Shown: one piece after another, positions 20,243 through 30,460 of the stretch | How the letters are laid out: each line of letters opens with the position of its first letter | Numbering within the stretch: the first letter of the stretch is position 1 | Assembly: GCA_005656395.1 (NCBI GenBank) | Contig: SRSI01000066.1 | Location: 744,001-808,000, forward strand | DNA from: Strongyloides papillosus | Taxonomy: Eukaryota > Nematoda > Chromadorea > Rhabditida > Strongyloididae | Length of the DNA stretch: 64,000 nt | Reading direction: 5' to 3' | Notes under the pieces: generated by a model | Database searches by the model: none | Seen by the model: the letters and a program-made list of their open reading frames with translations, nothing else | What the model was told of the DNA's origin: nothing | Translations under genes and position numbers: made by a program

Positions 20243-21124
20243 ATGTCAGCCAAAAATTCGGATATTAATGTCACTAATAAATTCATTCAAAACGCAGAAA
20301 AAGACTTCCTATATCATTTTGGACTTGATAGACAATCTAATGATTTTGAAAAAACATTTGGAGATGTTAAAGTTGTTTGTACTGGAGGATGTTATAAAAG
20401 AATAGAGAATTATGCATTGATGTTTGCAAAAGAAGTTGGGTTACCAATTCCAGAAAATTTATGCCAAAGTTATAGATATGTTTTGTATAAAACAGGACCA
20501 ATACTTTGGATTAGTCATGGAATTGGATCAGCCTCTTTGTCAATTATGTTAATAGAAACTATCAAATTATTATATTATGCTAAAGCTACTGGTGTATCTT
20601 ATATTCGTATTGGAACTAGTGGTGGTATTGGTGTTGATGGGGGTACTGTTATTATAAGTTCTGGTGGAGTTAATGGAGAACTTAAACAAGAACATATTCA
20701 ATATGTCCTTGGTAAAAAAGTTACAAATCCAGCAGTATTAGATAAGGAACTCCAATCAGAATTAGTAGAAACTGCAAAAAAGTTAAAAATCCCACATGAT
20801 ATAGGACTAACACTTTGCGCAGATGACTTTTATGAAGGACAAGGTAGATTAGATGGAGCATTTTGTAATTATACTGAAGAAGATAAATTTAATTTCCTCA
20901 AAAAAATACACGAAATTGGTGTAAGAAACATTGAAATGGAATCTACTTGTTTTGCTTCTTTACTTAATCGAGCAAATATCAAAGCTGCAATTATATGTGT
21001 AGCTTTGTTAAACAGACTCAATGGCGATCAAGTTGATGTTGATAAAGATACTTACCATGATTTTGAGATGAGACCTTATAAAATTGTATGTGAATATTTA
21101 AAAAATAAGTTTAATTTTCAATAA
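20243..21124 (+). CDS. upp-1: Uridine phosphorylase
   Basis: A 293-aa single-exon cytosolic enzyme that splits uridine with phosphate into uracil and ribose-1-phosphate (pyrimidine salvage). Family landmarks in order: FGDVKVVCTGG (about 39-49), SHGIGSASLSIML in the phosphate and ribose site, YIRIGTSGGIG (about 120-130) and NIEMEST near 225-231, whose Glu-Met-Glu type motif binds the ribose. Length fits animal UPP1/UPP2 (about 300 aa). Its stop is 39 bp from the stop of the convergent downstream gene, so the 3' UTRs probably overlap; an AATAAA lies at about 21153-21160. Confidence 0.93.
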   Translation: MSAKNSDINVTNKFIQNAEKDFLYHFGLDRQSNDFEKTFGDVKVVCTGGCYKRIENYALMFAKEVGLPIPENLCQSYRYVLYKTGPILWISHGIGSASLSIMLIETIKLLYYAKATGVSYIRIGTSGGIGVDGGTVIISSGGVNGELKQEHIQYVLGKKVTNPAVLDKELQSELVETAKKLKIPHDIGLTLCADDFYEGQGRLDGAFCNYTEEDKFNFLKKIHEIGVRNIEMESTCFASLLNRANIKAAIICVALLNRLNGDQVDVDKDTYHDFEMRPYKIVCEYLKNKFNFQ

Positions 21125-21163
21125 TTAAGAAAAATTTCTTTATTTCTACTTTTAAATAAAAGT

Positions 21164-21979
21164 TTAATTAAAAGGATAGTTTTCGAGTGCAACAATTGAG
21201 TATTCATAAAGAGGACCAAAAGCAACGTGGATCTTTTTATGGTAGTTTCTTTTATCATGAATAGAGTGCAATTCATCAACACAATGTAGTATTTTGGCAT
21301 CAAGCATTGGATTTATCACTTTGTCATTGTCAAAACAAACAGAAATAATTATTGGTAGTAAGTCTTGAATACATGATTTGACGATGCCCATATTACACCA
21401 TTCACCAAATTTACGAATGCTAAACTTTTTTAAATTTCGAAAATCATAATCCATATATGCACTTTCTTTTGTAATTCCTTTTAGTAATTTTTGTAATTCT
21501 TCATAAAAATCTGGTTTAAGAATGTGTTCAATACATTTGTTTAATAAATTGTCAAAACTTTTTATAGAACAAACTGTTATTGCAGTACCATCTTTTATAA
21601 TAGTATCCAATTCATTATTTACAATTTTACATACCTTTAAAATATTTTCTTTATTCATGAATTCACCAACAAATTGAATTAATTCATGATCAATTTCTTT
21701 AGGCACTTCATCAAAGGTAGTTGATTCTATTTGTCTTATAGCTAAACAATTTGCTTGTGCTTCAAGAATTGTTGTTGATGTTGCCATTAAAATTACATAT
21801 GACAAAAGCGATGATAAAGATTTTAAAATATCTCGTTCATATCTTCCTGATACAACGTTTTTTATATTTTCTTTTTTACAATAATCTAAAACTACATTCA
21901 AAATAACTTCACGGTAGTGAAATGAAGGTAATCGTCTTCTTGCAGAATATTTTTTTAAACAAAAAATATTTCGATCCAT
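21164..21979 (-). CDS. Unrecognised 271-aa protein
   Basis: A clean ATG-initiated single-exon ORF, 271 aa, predicted mostly helical and free of low complexity, so probably a real gene. No signal peptide is present. One moderately hydrophobic stretch at about 57-80 (SLLSYVILMATSTTILEAQA) could be a buried helix. The N-terminal 20 residues are basic. I see no catalytic motif. The overall layout (basic start, hydrophobic middle helix, helical remainder) is faintly like the cytosolic part of PEX3, but I would not assign that without a profile search. It converges tightly on upp-1. Confidence 0.65.
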   Translation of the reverse strand: MDRNIFCLKKYSARRRLPSFHYREVILNVVLDYCKKENIKNVVSGRYERDILKSLSSLLSYVILMATSTTILEAQANCLAIRQIESTTFDEVPKEIDHELIQFVGEFMNKENILKVCKIVNNELDTIIKDGTAITVCSIKSFDNLLNKCIEHILKPDFYEELQKLLKGITKESAYMDYDFRNLKKFSIRKFGEWCNMGIVKSCIQDLLPIIISVCFDNDKVINPMLDAKILHCVDELHSIHDKRNYHKKIHVAFGPLYEYSIVALENYPFN

Positions 21980-22449
21980 AATAGTATCTATAGAATAGAT
22001 TTATAATGAACTAAATGAACAGTCATATGATTATATAGAGTTAGCAATCAACTTACATCTTTACTAATAATTATCTTACTTTATAAGGCTATTGATTGGT
22101 GATAATATATTCGATTATAAAAAATGTAGTATATCATGTAATAATAACTGAATGTACGTCATCCAGTTTATATCAATACGAAATGATTAAAAAACAAATA
22201 CATATAATTCCACAAAAACAATGATAATTCTAAATAAAAAAAATACACTAAGAGTTATTAGATTTTGTACAAATTTACTAAGGAAATACAATAAATTTTA
22301 AAAAGATAAAAAAAACGATAATTTATTCAATATATTGAAATTTGTAAAGGTACAAAACAAAGTTAAAAATAACCAAGTATTTATAAATCAATTGATAGAA
22401 TATTATCGTTAGAAATTAAAAAACAATGGTTAAGTACATTTCTTGCAAA
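21980..22449. other. Intergenic A+T-rich DNA
   Basis: 470 bp between two minus-strand genes, holding the PATR-1 3' UTR and the promoter of the 271-aa gene. Nothing else is recognised. Confidence 0.45.
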
Positions 22450-24474
22450 TTAGTTGAATTGAACTTTGGAAAATATCGAATTCTCAAACATGTCATTATT
22501 TTGAGATCCAAAAAGTCCGTTGACAAAGCCTTTCTTGATATTTTCAATATCCCACTGTGAAATATAGTTTGGAACATCTTGAATTTGTGGTATTTTTGTA
22601 TAATGTTCCAAACTAAATAACCACGACATACCTGATGCAGCTATACGTTTAATCATAAGTATATCTTCAGCTGCACAAAGTCGATTTAACAAACAAAAGT
22701 TTAGCAGAGTAACAAATTCTAAAGAAGCATGTGTCTTGGCAAAATCTAAGTTAAGTTGCAAAAAAAAACCAGTGAGAACTGACTCAGGAACTGTAAATAG
22801 TGCTAACTTTAGATTAGGAATAAAAACTGGTATTATAAGGTTGTCATTTACTCTTTTATGGTATTTAATATATCCTTCCAACAAAATATTAATATACTGA
22901 GAGATATCCTTTGGTTCCTTCAAATAACTTAAAAAATGAGATAAGAATTGGCGAGCTTTACTAATAAGCAAACATTTGATTGCAAAATCTTTTTCGAATA
23001 GCATTGTTTTAATTTTTTCCATACGATTAAAATTGTCCACTGTTAATTCATCAATCTTATCTTGACTTTCTATCCCTTCCTCGATAATACGATTATTTTG
23101 ATCAATAATTAAAATAGATGAATAACAATTTTCAATTGTCATTAAAATAGTTTTTACCTTCTTTGTTGGTTTTTCAGAAAACATACTTTCATTATCAAGA
23201 TGTTGTGAAAGACATATATGTTGTTTAGGTGCAATGGATGAAGCTGAATTTATTTTCCCTAAAGCACCTTCAAAAGATGGCGTGCAATATCCTGTGGATG
23301 GAGTAATATTTTCAAAAGAATAATAGGAAGGTTTTATCTTTTCGAGTTTCTTCAGGTACTTTGGTCTTTGTCTAATGTGATTTCTCTTTTTCCAATTGAC
23401 ATAGTAATAATCATCCTCATTTGGATCACCCGAAATAGTACTTTGTACCAACTGGATTTTTATCAACCATTCACGCTCTTTTTGAGACATCAATCCTGCG
23501 AAAGGATCAAGCGCAAAATCGTGAATTGTTCGTTTCGAAGGGAAAGTATTTTGTTTGTTGTGTTTTCTTGATGTACTTTCCTCACTTATCACAGATTCTG
23601 TTTTAACCATAATATTATTTATATATGCCGTTTGTAATGGTGCATCAGTGTATTCTTTTAATGTACCAGCTTGATAAACCAATCCATCAAACCGATTTTG
23701 ATTATTAACAACATATGGATTGTTGTAAAAGGGTGGTTGCATCATGCCATTTATGGACATATCATTTGATGGTGGATAATTCTGGGCGCACATCATGGAA
23801 GGTGGAATTCCATTCGATCCCTTAAAAAGATCGTTCAAAAGCATAACAGTAGCCCGTTGTTCTTCCGTCTGAGGAATGAAATTACTATATCCTTGTTGTT
23901 GTATATGTCCCATATTCATCTGTGGAGGAACAATCGGTGGAAATTGTTTTAAGATATCTTCTGGGGGCATACGTAAAGGAATAGGGTGGATGATATTGGA
24001 TTTGTTTGCATTAAAATTTTGATTGTCTGCAATTTTTACAGGCTTAATAACATCCTTCTCTGTAGGGAAATTCTTTATATTTTTATTTTCCGAATTCTGT
24101 TTTGAAAAATCTTCATCACAAAGACCGAAAGCTTCCATTTCTAATTCATTTTCTGACTTAACCTCAATATTAGAAGAGTTCCCTTCATTTAGAAGTTTAG
24201 CCCAAACATCCATCACATCAGCTTGTTTTCCTGAATCACTATCAAACAAATTATCTGGCATAGGTAAATCTGAAGCTTCTGGAGCAGAAATAACTACGTC
24301 ATCATCTAACAATGATAAATGATCTGCTTGTCCGGTAAGTTCTAAAAGATCATTTATTTCAGCGGCTCTGAGATTCCCAAACGAAGAAATATTTAGATTA
24401 TTAAGTGCATCACTCTCACTATGAACACCAGTTATGTTGGATCCCACTGAAGAAAAGCCCAATTTATGTGACAT
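22450..24474 (-). CDS. patr-1: PAT1 mRNA-decay factor (PATR-1)
   Basis: A 674-aa single-exon homolog of Pat1/PATL1, a P-body scaffold that links deadenylated mRNA to decapping (Dcp1/Dcp2, Lsm1-7, DDX6). The acidic N-terminal 60 residues are followed by a Pro/Asn/Met-rich linker. DPFAGLMSQKEREWLIKIQ followed by DYYYVNW (about 330-370) is the conserved PAT1 core motif. The C-terminal 250 residues are helical, matching the Pat-C domain. The start at 24474 gives MSHKLGF; a longer reading would need a TTG. Upstream GTTTTATTTTAG (read on the minus strand) is a probable trans-splice acceptor. Confidence 0.9.
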   Translation of the reverse strand: MSHKLGFSSVGSNITGVHSESDALNNLNISSFGNLRAAEINDLLELTGQADHLSLLDDDVVISAPEASDLPMPDNLFDSDSGKQADVMDVWAKLLNEGNSSNIEVKSENELEMEAFGLCDEDFSKQNSENKNIKNFPTEKDVIKPVKIADNQNFNANKSNIIHPIPLRMPPEDILKQFPPIVPPQMNMGHIQQQGYSNFIPQTEEQRATVMLLNDLFKGSNGIPPSMMCAQNYPPSNDMSINGMMQPPFYNNPYVVNNQNRFDGLVYQAGTLKEYTDAPLQTAYINNIMVKTESVISEESTSRKHNKQNTFPSKRTIHDFALDPFAGLMSQKEREWLIKIQLVQSTISGDPNEDDYYYVNWKKRNHIRQRPKYLKKLEKIKPSYYSFENITPSTGYCTPSFEGALGKINSASSIAPKQHICLSQHLDNESMFSEKPTKKVKTILMTIENCYSSILIIDQNNRIIEEGIESQDKIDELTVDNFNRMEKIKTMLFEKDFAIKCLLISKARQFLSHFLSYLKEPKDISQYINILLEGYIKYHKRVNDNLIIPVFIPNLKLALFTVPESVLTGFFLQLNLDFAKTHASLEFVTLLNFCLLNRLCAAEDILMIKRIAASGMSWLFSLEHYTKIPQIQDVPNYISQWDIENIKKGFVNGLFGSQNNDMFENSIFSKVQFN

Positions 24475-24896
24475 TTTCACAAGAAAGAATCTAAAATAAA
24501 ACAAATCGTAAAAAAGAATGTACTTCTACTATACGTGAGAAGGCTGAAAAGCCAACATAAAGAAATCTAGCAAGAGAGAACACTAAAATCGTCACAAGAT
24601 ACAAATACGTTATTCCAATAGATCGTATTTATAAAAATTATACATGCGCCATAGTTCAATAGGTGAAGGAAACGTAATTGTTTTTGTAGTTATGTGATGT
24701 ATGGTAATTAAACAGTAATGTTAAAAAATTTAATCAGGAAATATTTTGACGATTATACAAACTAAAGAGTGAAGTTGTATTCCAGTAGTATTTTATTGAA
24801 ACTGGAAGTTGATCAATGAAAAACGTAAAGTTATATGTACATTCTCAAGATAAAGTCGGAAAAAACAACTTTTCTAGTAATTAACTAGAAAAAGAT
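24475..24896. other. Spacer between patr-1 and tRNA-Met
   Basis: About 420 bp with the patr-1 5' acceptor at its left end and a T-rich run at its right end that can serve as the Pol III terminator for the minus-strand tRNA. No other feature was found. Confidence 0.45.
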
Positions 24897-24968
24897 GCCC
24901 CGTGTGAGGCTCGAACTCACGACCTTCAGATTATGAGACTGACGCGCTGCCGACTGCGCCAACGAGGC
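24897..24968 (-). tRNA. tRNA-Met (CAT)
   Basis: A 72-nt cloverleaf on the minus strand. The acceptor stem GCCTCGT pairs with ACGGGGC (7 bp with one T-G). The D-arm starts GGCGCAGTCGG and the anticodon loop CTCATAA presents CAT. The T-arm is GTGAG-TTCGAGC-CTCAC. B-box sequence GTTCGAGCC is present. The TCATAA loop and overall sequence fit elongator tRNA-Met. No intron is seen, and CCA is not encoded. A T-rich stretch follows the 3' end and should terminate Pol III. Confidence 0.95.
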
Positions 24969-26443
24969 CACGCCCCCTCGCTTGGGCACTTAAAAATTAA
25001 AAAGTAATCAGAGATTTTTGATTTATTGGAATTCTACAAACAGTCTCTAGATGGTAGTTATACTTCGAACTAAAATTGAAGAAAAGATTGTTTTTCTAAG
25101 ACAATTTACCATTATCAGTTATTTTCACATCTTAAATCCTTAAAAATAATAAGAAACTATAAATATTTTTGGAGAAAGTAGAAGAATTTTTTTTTAATAT
25201 GACGCTAACGTCCTTAAATTAAACATAAATATAGAAAAGTACAATAAAAAAATAATAATCAAACCAAAATAGGAACATATCATGACAAAATAATGATAAC
25301 GGTAACAAGGAAAAAAAAATAAGAAGACATCACATAAAACTACAAAGTATTTTAATTGACAAAAAAAACCAAAATCACTAGTTCTATACTCTTTTACGAC
25401 AAAAAATGAGAGTCTTTTAGCGCTCTTTTCTTTCAAAATATCCAATAGAATCTCACAAGGAAAAAAACATCTTGTCCCTACTAAATGATTAAATTTCTCT
25501 GGAAAAATGAATTTATTCACAGTTTACACCAATATTAACGCTACAACTCAATAATAATTACAAGTACGGCACGTCAATTTATTAAAACAATTTTGCTAAA
25601 TCTTGTAGAATTTTTAATATGAAATTACAGATAGTACTTGTAGAATATACTTTTAGACGAGATAAAATATTTTAAAATTAGATCTAAATTAAAGTATAAT
25701 GTTGAACATTGCTTAAATCATTAATATATTAAATTTAAACTAAAAGTTTCCATACTTTTTCTATTAGCAATTATGGTTGTTTTTCGCCAAGAGGGATTGT
25801 GAATCTTTTCGGTTAAAGGAGAGAAAATATTTTGATTAGTATTAAAAGTTGTACTAATGCATGTTGTGAGTTGCACTAAAGGGATAGCTACTTTTGTGAA
25901 TAAAATTTTTTGTTTTTAAGCTGATTGTTTGTTAATATATAATTATTAGTTATACAATGAAAAACAAACGAAATTGATACGAAATTTTGTAGTCTTCTTG
26001 TTTTTAACGTTTTCATATTTGATTGTTAGAAGTAATATCTATTTTTACTACTAAAATCTTTTAATTCCAATATTATTTAAACATTTTTATTAAAATATTA
26101 TTATTGGAAATTAACAAATTCTCTCGTTATAATTTTTCATTGTTCAGAAAATTTTGTCTACACTTGAGAGCAAATCTGTTATTGTCAAAAACTTTTCTAT
26201 CAGTCTAAATTTGAATAACATTTTTGTATTAAAGATATCAAATGATTACGTTAATTTTCTTTCCGCTAAGCATTTTGTAAGAGATGATAGATAACTTTTA
26301 ATACAGCACTTAAAAATAATTTTGTAATGATACATAATTCCAAAAATGATAACTTTTCTCATCTTAAATAGAATATATCTATTTCAGTATTCTTCATAAG
26401 GGTAGTATTCAGTGATTAAGTATTTTTTTATTTGTCATTTACT
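24969..26443. other. Gene-poor region after tRNA-Met
   Basis: About 1.5 kb. A C-rich patch flanks the tRNA (to about 24985); the rest is A+T-rich. An ORF at 25194-25520 is Phe/Tyr-rich, low in complexity and unlike a real protein. Acceptor-like TTTCAG and ATTCAG motifs near 26388 and 26410 lie just upstream of the next gene. Confidence 0.45.
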
Positions 26444-26929
26444 ATGAATTCAACTACGCCTAGTGTACCACAAGAATTATTAGAAAATTTGGAAAGTTTA
26501 TCTGTTGGAAAAGTTTGTTTAATTGGAAAAGAACTATCAAAAGATTTATTTCGTAAAATACCTATATTTTTGAGATGTTTCAAGGATAACTTGGATAAGA
26601 AGACATATCTACCACCTGAGTTTGAGATGCTTTTGAACTCATGCAATCTGATACTACAAAAAATTGTTGAATGTCGTATTATTATTGATAAGAAATTAAA
26701 CAGATCTAACGAAATATGTCCCGATTATTTTATAAAACAATTTTCTAAAGGTAATTGTTCACCTATTAAAAAATCAAATGTATTAATTGGAAAAGAACAA
26801 GAATTTGATAAGAATCGTATTAAATTGATAAAACTAAGTAATGCCCTTAAATGGATCGATTGGCAAGATACGGTTATTGATCCCAGGAATTTAAAAAAGC
26901 CTCAAGCTCCATTGGCAGTACCTAAGTGA
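26444..26929 (+). CDS. Probable Mediator subunit 30
   Basis: A 161-aa single-exon protein resembling MED30, a metazoan subunit of the Mediator head that bridges transcription factors and RNA polymerase II. The segment LSVGKVCLIGKELSKDLFRK (about 18-37) parallels the MED30 opening in which Leu-Cys-x-Ile-Gly-x-Glu starts the first helix. A second helix ending IIIDKKL, followed by a short Cys-Pro linker, matches the order in human MED30, and a third charged helix precedes the C-terminal tail. Length is close to human MED30 (178 aa). The similarity is a pattern match made from memory, so the name is tentative. ATG at 26444 is the first in frame, after acceptor-like sequences. Confidence 0.5.
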   Translation: MNSTTPSVPQELLENLESLSVGKVCLIGKELSKDLFRKIPIFLRCFKDNLDKKTYLPPEFEMLLNSCNLILQKIVECRIIIDKKLNRSNEICPDYFIKQFSKGNCSPIKKSNVLIGKEQEFDKNRIKLIKLSNALKWIDWQDTVIDPRNLKKPQAPLAVPK

Positions 26930-27217
26930 TTTTCGAATGACTTATATTTATTTCAGAATAAAAATTTAATCGTTGATACATTTTTTTTAGTTATTCTCTA
27001 TATTAAACCCAGAGATATACCTTTGTAAAGTTAAATAATTTACCATTGTTTTACCTTATTATTTATTTTTTACAGTTCATAGAAAGGGTATATAAATTGT
27101 GAAAGACCACATTTTAAAATTATTGCATTCTAGTAAAATGCTTTTATTAACTTCAAAATATAATAATTATTTTGGTATTGTAACAATAATATTAACAATG
27201 TTTAATGTAAAATGGTT

Positions 27218-28204
27218 CTATGAGTTTATTGTTTGAGTTCCAATTGTAACGGTTTCGGGTGTTGTTGGGGCTGTTAAAAACGGAGTCGTTGGTATGGACA
27301 ATTGATTATTATGATCTAAAAGACTTTGTTCCTCAAAATCTACTGGATTCCTTTTTCTTATTGTTAGAAAATTATCAGCAACTAAAAGTCTGTAGAAAAG
27401 AACGGTGTTTGTTGTTAATAAGCCAACTGAAACTAAACAGCATGCAAATGTTTCGTACCATGGAACATTATTTGTAATAACAATGATAAAATATATGAGG
27501 TACAAATTTGGTATGAAGCGAAATAGAATAAATGTTAAAATATTTATAAAAGCCAACATTTTAAAGCTTAATCTTGCTTTGGAATATCCACTATAATTTA
27601 ATAATGACCTTATATGAAGGAATATGCTATTAACTTCCATTAAGAATCCTATTATAACAATTCCTCCGAAATGTTTTAAAATAACAGGATAAAGACATCC
27701 TATAGCTACAAGTGTATGATGAAAAATTAATACATATACTCTTATTGATCGTTCATTTGCTAGCATATCTATAGAATCACTGATTATGTACCCAAAAATC
27801 ATCATAAACTGTAAAGTAACATTAAAAAGTAACAAAATTTATTATTTTACCATATGACCCATCTCAGGATAAAATGAAAATTCGAAAATGTCCTTTCCGG
27901 GTGAAAATTTGATAATTAAAAATATTGCCCATACTGAACAAATTAAGGCATGAATTAGTGAAATATATTCATTAGAAATTCTCCATTTTTTATGCATAGG
28001 TATATGAGCGAAAGGTGCAATATCATTTTCTTCTTGTTCAAATTTTCTATAGTTAAATAAGAAATTTTTAAAAAAGTACCATCTTGCCAAATATGTAATT
28101 CCACGAAAAAATAAAAAAGATATTATTAGTGATATACAATATTTTGATTCTCCAAATAGTTTAAATTGAAAAAATGGTGATGTTTCTTTTTCATAAGCAT
28201 ACAT
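27218..28204 (-). CDS. TLC-domain membrane protein A, two exons
   Basis: Exons are 27851-28204 and 27218-27808, with a 42-bp intron in phase 0, giving 314 aa. A TRAM-LAG1-CLN8 (TLC) domain protein with about six or seven hydrophobic helices. KKWRISNEYISLIHA marks the start of the domain and FHHTLVAIGC holds the conserved His-His pair. Length and layout resemble the TLCD4/TMEM56 branch rather than ceramide synthases, since there is no homeobox-like segment. Members are thought to act in membrane lipid composition. The C-terminal tail is polar with Thr/Pro repeats. It is the closest relative of the adjacent gene at 28471-29536; the intron position is identical in both, which points to tandem duplication. 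Confidence 0.8.
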
Positions 28205-28470
28205 AATATTTTTACAATATGATAAGATAGAAAAATGATTACTACTCTTTTAGATAGATGTAGATATATTTGATTAAAAATGTCTTATTATTTATACTGC
28301 CTTAATATTAAAGTGATTAAATTATATTGTAATCATTACTTTTATTTTACATTTTTTGTTTGTTTCATTCTATAGCGAATTTTATTTTTATTTAAACCTA
28401 TACAATTGATAAAAAAAGTTAATACTTCATAAATTGAATATAATTATGGAGGGAATTTATCAGTTAAAAA

Positions 28471-29536
28471 TTATTGGTCTGTTGATTCTTTAATTGAGGT
28501 GGATTGCGTTTTAAATGAGTTGTTATTAGCATTAAGTTGCAAGAATTTATTGTCATCTTCTAAGTTGTCATCTAGAGCTCTATCAGAGACAAATGAAATT
28601 TCATCTAAAGCTAGAGTAGTGTAATTGCTACCAGCATCAGTTTCGATGTCAAAACCATCTTTAAATCTTGGATTCCTATTTTTAATAAATCCATCAGCTG
28701 CCAATAGTCTATAGAAAAGAATGATATTTGTAAATAAGAGTCCAAAGATAACAAGGAAAAGCATTGAAACTTCATACCATAACATTATGTCAATTGCTCT
28801 GATGCAAAAATAAACCAAATATGAATTTGGGATAATTCTGAAAATTATAAACGTTAATATGTTGATCATAGCAATCATTTTATATCCCAGTTGTTTCTTA
28901 GAAGACCCATTGTAGTTTAACAATGATCTTATATGGAGAAATATACTGTTAAATTCCATAACAAATCCTATTACTACAACACCACCATATTTTTTAATAA
29001 TTATTGGATAAACTGATGCAATTGAAACTAAAAGATGATGGAAAAGAAGAACAATAATCCTTACAGACCATTCATTAGCAATCATATCAGCTGTATCATT
29101 TACTGTATAACCGAAAATCATAGCAAACTTAAAAAATATATCATAAATTACAAAATAAACATACCATAAGTCCAAAGCTGTGGACATAAAGACTTTCGTT
29201 GTTAATAGATGTATCAAAATAGTGTATAATATTAAAAAATAACCATATCGAGCAGATAAAAGCGTGAAAGCATGAAATACATTCATTTGAAATTCTCCAC
29301 TTCTTATTATGTTGCACGTGTGCAAAGTAAGTACCATCTTCTTTACTTTTTTTAGTGCTTTCGAAATAATTTCTTGTTTTAAAAAGAAGGTTTTTAAAAA
29401 AATACCATCTTACAATATATGTTGCAAGTCTAAAAAATAAGATGGAAGAAATTACCGTTACAATAATTTGTATATTTTCATTCGTCATCCTATCTTGTTG
29501 AGCATCATTTTTTTGTAATGTATCATTGTGACTCAT
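28471..29536 (-). CDS. TLC-domain membrane protein B, two exons
   Basis: Exons are 29165-29536 and 28471-29127, with a 37-bp intron in phase 0, giving 342 aa. It is a paralog of the gene just downstream on the same strand (27218-28204). Both share RWYFFKN, a KKWRISNE block, the HH motif (here LLFHHLLVSIASVYP), an NSIFLHIRSLLNY stretch and the same intron site before the MIFGY motif. The C-terminal tail is acidic and different from that of copy A, so the tails are diverging fastest. The likely location is the endoplasmic reticulum or plasma membrane. Function is inferred only from the TLC family. Confidence 0.82.
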
Positions 29537-29758
29537 TTCAAAAGTGAAAAGTAATTAATGAGAAAATATTTTTTATATGATAATAGACAAAGTTTTTTTT
29601 GAATATTAATTTAAAATTCTAATTGCTCTATATTTATCAAAAAATTTAGTTGCAAATTTAAATCGGTTTATTCAAACAAAAATTTAAAATTAATATTATA
29701 AAAAATTAAATTTAATCTATTGAAAAAAATATTATTTAACAATATTCCAAATATTTCT

Positions 29759-30203
29759 TTACTTTTGATAATAAACTCTTGTACAAAGGTCTGTGGGACA
29801 GCAACAAATTTTTGAGTCTGTTTCTGAAGCGTCTTCATTTATTACAGTATATCCTTGACAGTATGGTACTCCAAATTTAATATTTTTCTAAATTTTTATT
29901 TTAATAATTTAAAAATAAACTTACATCACATATTGCGTTAAATTCTGTCATATTAAGAGATTTTGAATCATATTTTTGTGCTAAAGTTTTTGCTGAAGAT
30001 AAACATCCTGAAAAAAATCCTTTGAAGCTATTATAATCTGTAGTATTTGAATACAGATATCCACATGCATCACAACCACTAATAACGTTGTCGAAAGACT
30101 GTGTTTGAAAACCTCCAACTTGATATTGATAGTAGCTATCGCATTTTAAAGCACTTACAGTAGCTAAGTAAGTAGAAATAATAAGCAATATTAAATACTT
30201 CAT
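29759..30203 (-). CDS. Small secreted Cys-rich protein, two exons
   Basis: Exons are 29925-30203 and 29759-29887, with a 37-bp intron in phase 0, giving 135 aa. A clear signal peptide (MKYLILLIISTYLATVSA) is followed by a domain with about ten Cys. The second exon adds a CCCPTDLC motif near the C-terminus, similar in spirit to the CC...D.C ending of Ly6/three-finger proteins, though the terminal Asn is absent. No GPI-type hydrophobic tail follows, so the product should be released. It is probably an extracellular nematode-specific protein; no function is assigned. Without the splice, the reading ends soon after DVSLFLNY. Confidence 0.7.
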
Positions 30204-30460
30204 TGAAGAAAATCAGAAAATATAATTTCTCTATATATTATTTATAACTTATATACCCGAGATCATTATCAATATTTGTCTTTATCATATAGTATTAAAC
30301 GATTAAAGCAAATAAATCACGTCATTCTTTAGTATTATCTTTAAAACGATATTCATATCTACTTCATACTTTTATTTCAGAAAAATAAGTGTAAAATAAT
30401 TGAAATTATTACTAACATAGAACGTTATGATTGTAGGAAATCATCATTATCTGTAAGATT

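Noticed and set aside
25194..25520. 108-aa Phe/Tyr-rich ORF
   Set aside because: Low-complexity hydrophobic composition from A+T-rich DNA, with no family resemblance.
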